Made by a program: the position numbers and the translations under genes. From the NCBI GenBank assembly GCA_044370475.1, contig JBILVK010000026.1, forward strand, positions 1 through 31,736: a stretch of DNA of 31,736 nucleotides, given 5' to 3'. Positions 31,313 through 31,736 of the stretch are shown here, piece after piece. How positions within the stretch are numbered: position 1 is the stretch's first letter; each line of letters begins with the position of its first letter. The notes beneath the pieces are model-generated. The model saw nothing but the letters and a program-made list of their open reading frames with translations. It searched no databases and had not been told where the DNA came from. Origin of the DNA: B1 sp044370475. GTDB taxonomy: Bacteria > Bacteroidota > Bacteroidia > UKL13-3.

Positions 31313-31736
31313 CTCACATACCTTCAAGATATTCACACAAACCTCAACCGCTTTCTCCATATCTTGAACACTCACATACTCTTGCTTGCTATGTATGCCC
31401 ATTTCGCCTGTAAAAATATTCGGACAAGGTAAGCCCATAAACGAGAGTCTCGATCCATCAGTACCACCTCTAATATTTTTGATTTCTGGGTTCAAACCGC
31501 TTCTTATATATGCCTCCTTGGCAATGGCCATCACATGAGGTTGCTCGTCTAATATCTCACGCATATTGCGGTATTGTTCCTGAACCGATAAGCTATAAGT
31601 TGCTCCTGGAAATTTAGCAACAGCTTCCTCGGCCAATTTGCCTAACCTAGCTTCATATTCGGCAAGTTTTGCTGTTTCAAAATCGCGCACAATAAATTGA
31701 ACCTTGGCTTCTTCTAAGCCTCCTTCCATATGAACT
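31304..31736 (-). CDS. pepT: Peptidase T (tripeptide aminopeptidase), C-terminal part only
   Basis: About 143 codons of the C-terminal part are visible, and the start lies beyond the window. The frame remains open through the last base, so the Met at 31729 is internal. The region MEGGLEEAKVQFIVRDF continues the lid-to-catalytic domain boundary, and IRGGTDGSRLSFMGLPCPNI followed by IHSKQEYVS is the characteristic PepT C-terminal metal-site segment, with His as the last zinc ligand. The M20 family enzyme removes the N-terminal residue from tripeptides. It is convergent with cystathionine beta-synthase, and its stop codon lies inside the hairpin repeat. Confidence 0.93.
   Translation of the reverse strand, partial: VHMEGGLEEAKVQFIVRDFETAKLAEYEARLGKLAEEAVAKFPGATYSLSVQEQYRNMREILDEQPHVMAIAKEAYIRSGLNPEIKNIRGGTDGSRLSFMGLPCPNIFTGEMGIHSKQEYVSVQDMEKAVEVCVNILKVCEES

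Overview
The window comes from an AT-rich member of the phylum Bacteroidota. Supporting signs are a type IX secretion (T9SS) C-terminal sorting domain, several promoter candidates that match the Bacteroidota form TTTG-N18..20-TAnnTTTG, an absence of Shine-Dalgarno sequences, a Sec-exported Asn/Tyr/Pro-rich protein family typical of the phylum, and 4-hydroxyphenylpyruvate and homogentisate dioxygenases of the Bacteroidota type. I cannot fix the order or genus. I see no tRNA, rRNA, CRISPR, phage or insertion sequence. The content is mostly chromosomal housekeeping and signalling.

Layout. 1-2931 (minus): a serine beta-lactamase-like hydrolase cut by the window edge, a pair of REP-like palindromic repeats, and a secreted low-complexity protein. 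3421-9973 (plus): a two-gene signalling operon, a 1640-residue nine-PAS hybrid histidine kinase followed 4 nt later by a receiver-kinase-receiver protein. 10088-14075 (minus): an ABC1/AarF-type kinase with a TetR-like regulator, then folK, a deoxynucleoside kinase and a WbqC-like gene. 14159-15463 (plus): two lipoproteins. 15464-16222 (minus): a queuosine-precursor transporter. 16331-18477 (plus): a copper-pump locus. 18519-21350 (minus): a T9SS cargo protein, a small membrane protein, miaA and a Mom/GNAT-like protein. 21428-23398 (plus): a 7TM-DISM sensor kinase. 23472-24740 (minus): aspartate kinase. 24964-25959 (plus): fructose-1,6-bisphosphatase. 26010-28377 (minus): the tyrosine-catabolism pair hmgA-hpd. 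28469-29875 (minus): a flippase-like protein. 29874-31235 (plus): cystathionine beta-synthase. 31304-end (minus): the C-terminal part of peptidase T.

The most interesting locus is the copper ATPase. Its metal-binding (HMA) domain and its pump body lie in different reading frames. They are joined exactly at a classic -1 slippery heptamer, A AAA AAC, inside a run of ten A, and the zero-frame stop follows one codon later. Read conventionally, the gene makes an 83-residue copper-chaperone-like protein. With a -1 shift it makes a normal 715-residue CopA-type pump. This parallels the programmed frameshift known for E. coli copA, but a homopolymer sequencing error or polymerase slippage must be excluded.

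Second-tier observations are a recurring palindrome GGTTCGAACC found in both coding and intergenic DNA, a shared AAGAATTAAGAGTGAA hairpin repeat that carries or abuts stop codons at two loci, the two-copy GGACAAGTCGCGACTTGTCC repeat, and two promoters placed so close to their ATG that the mRNAs should be leaderless.
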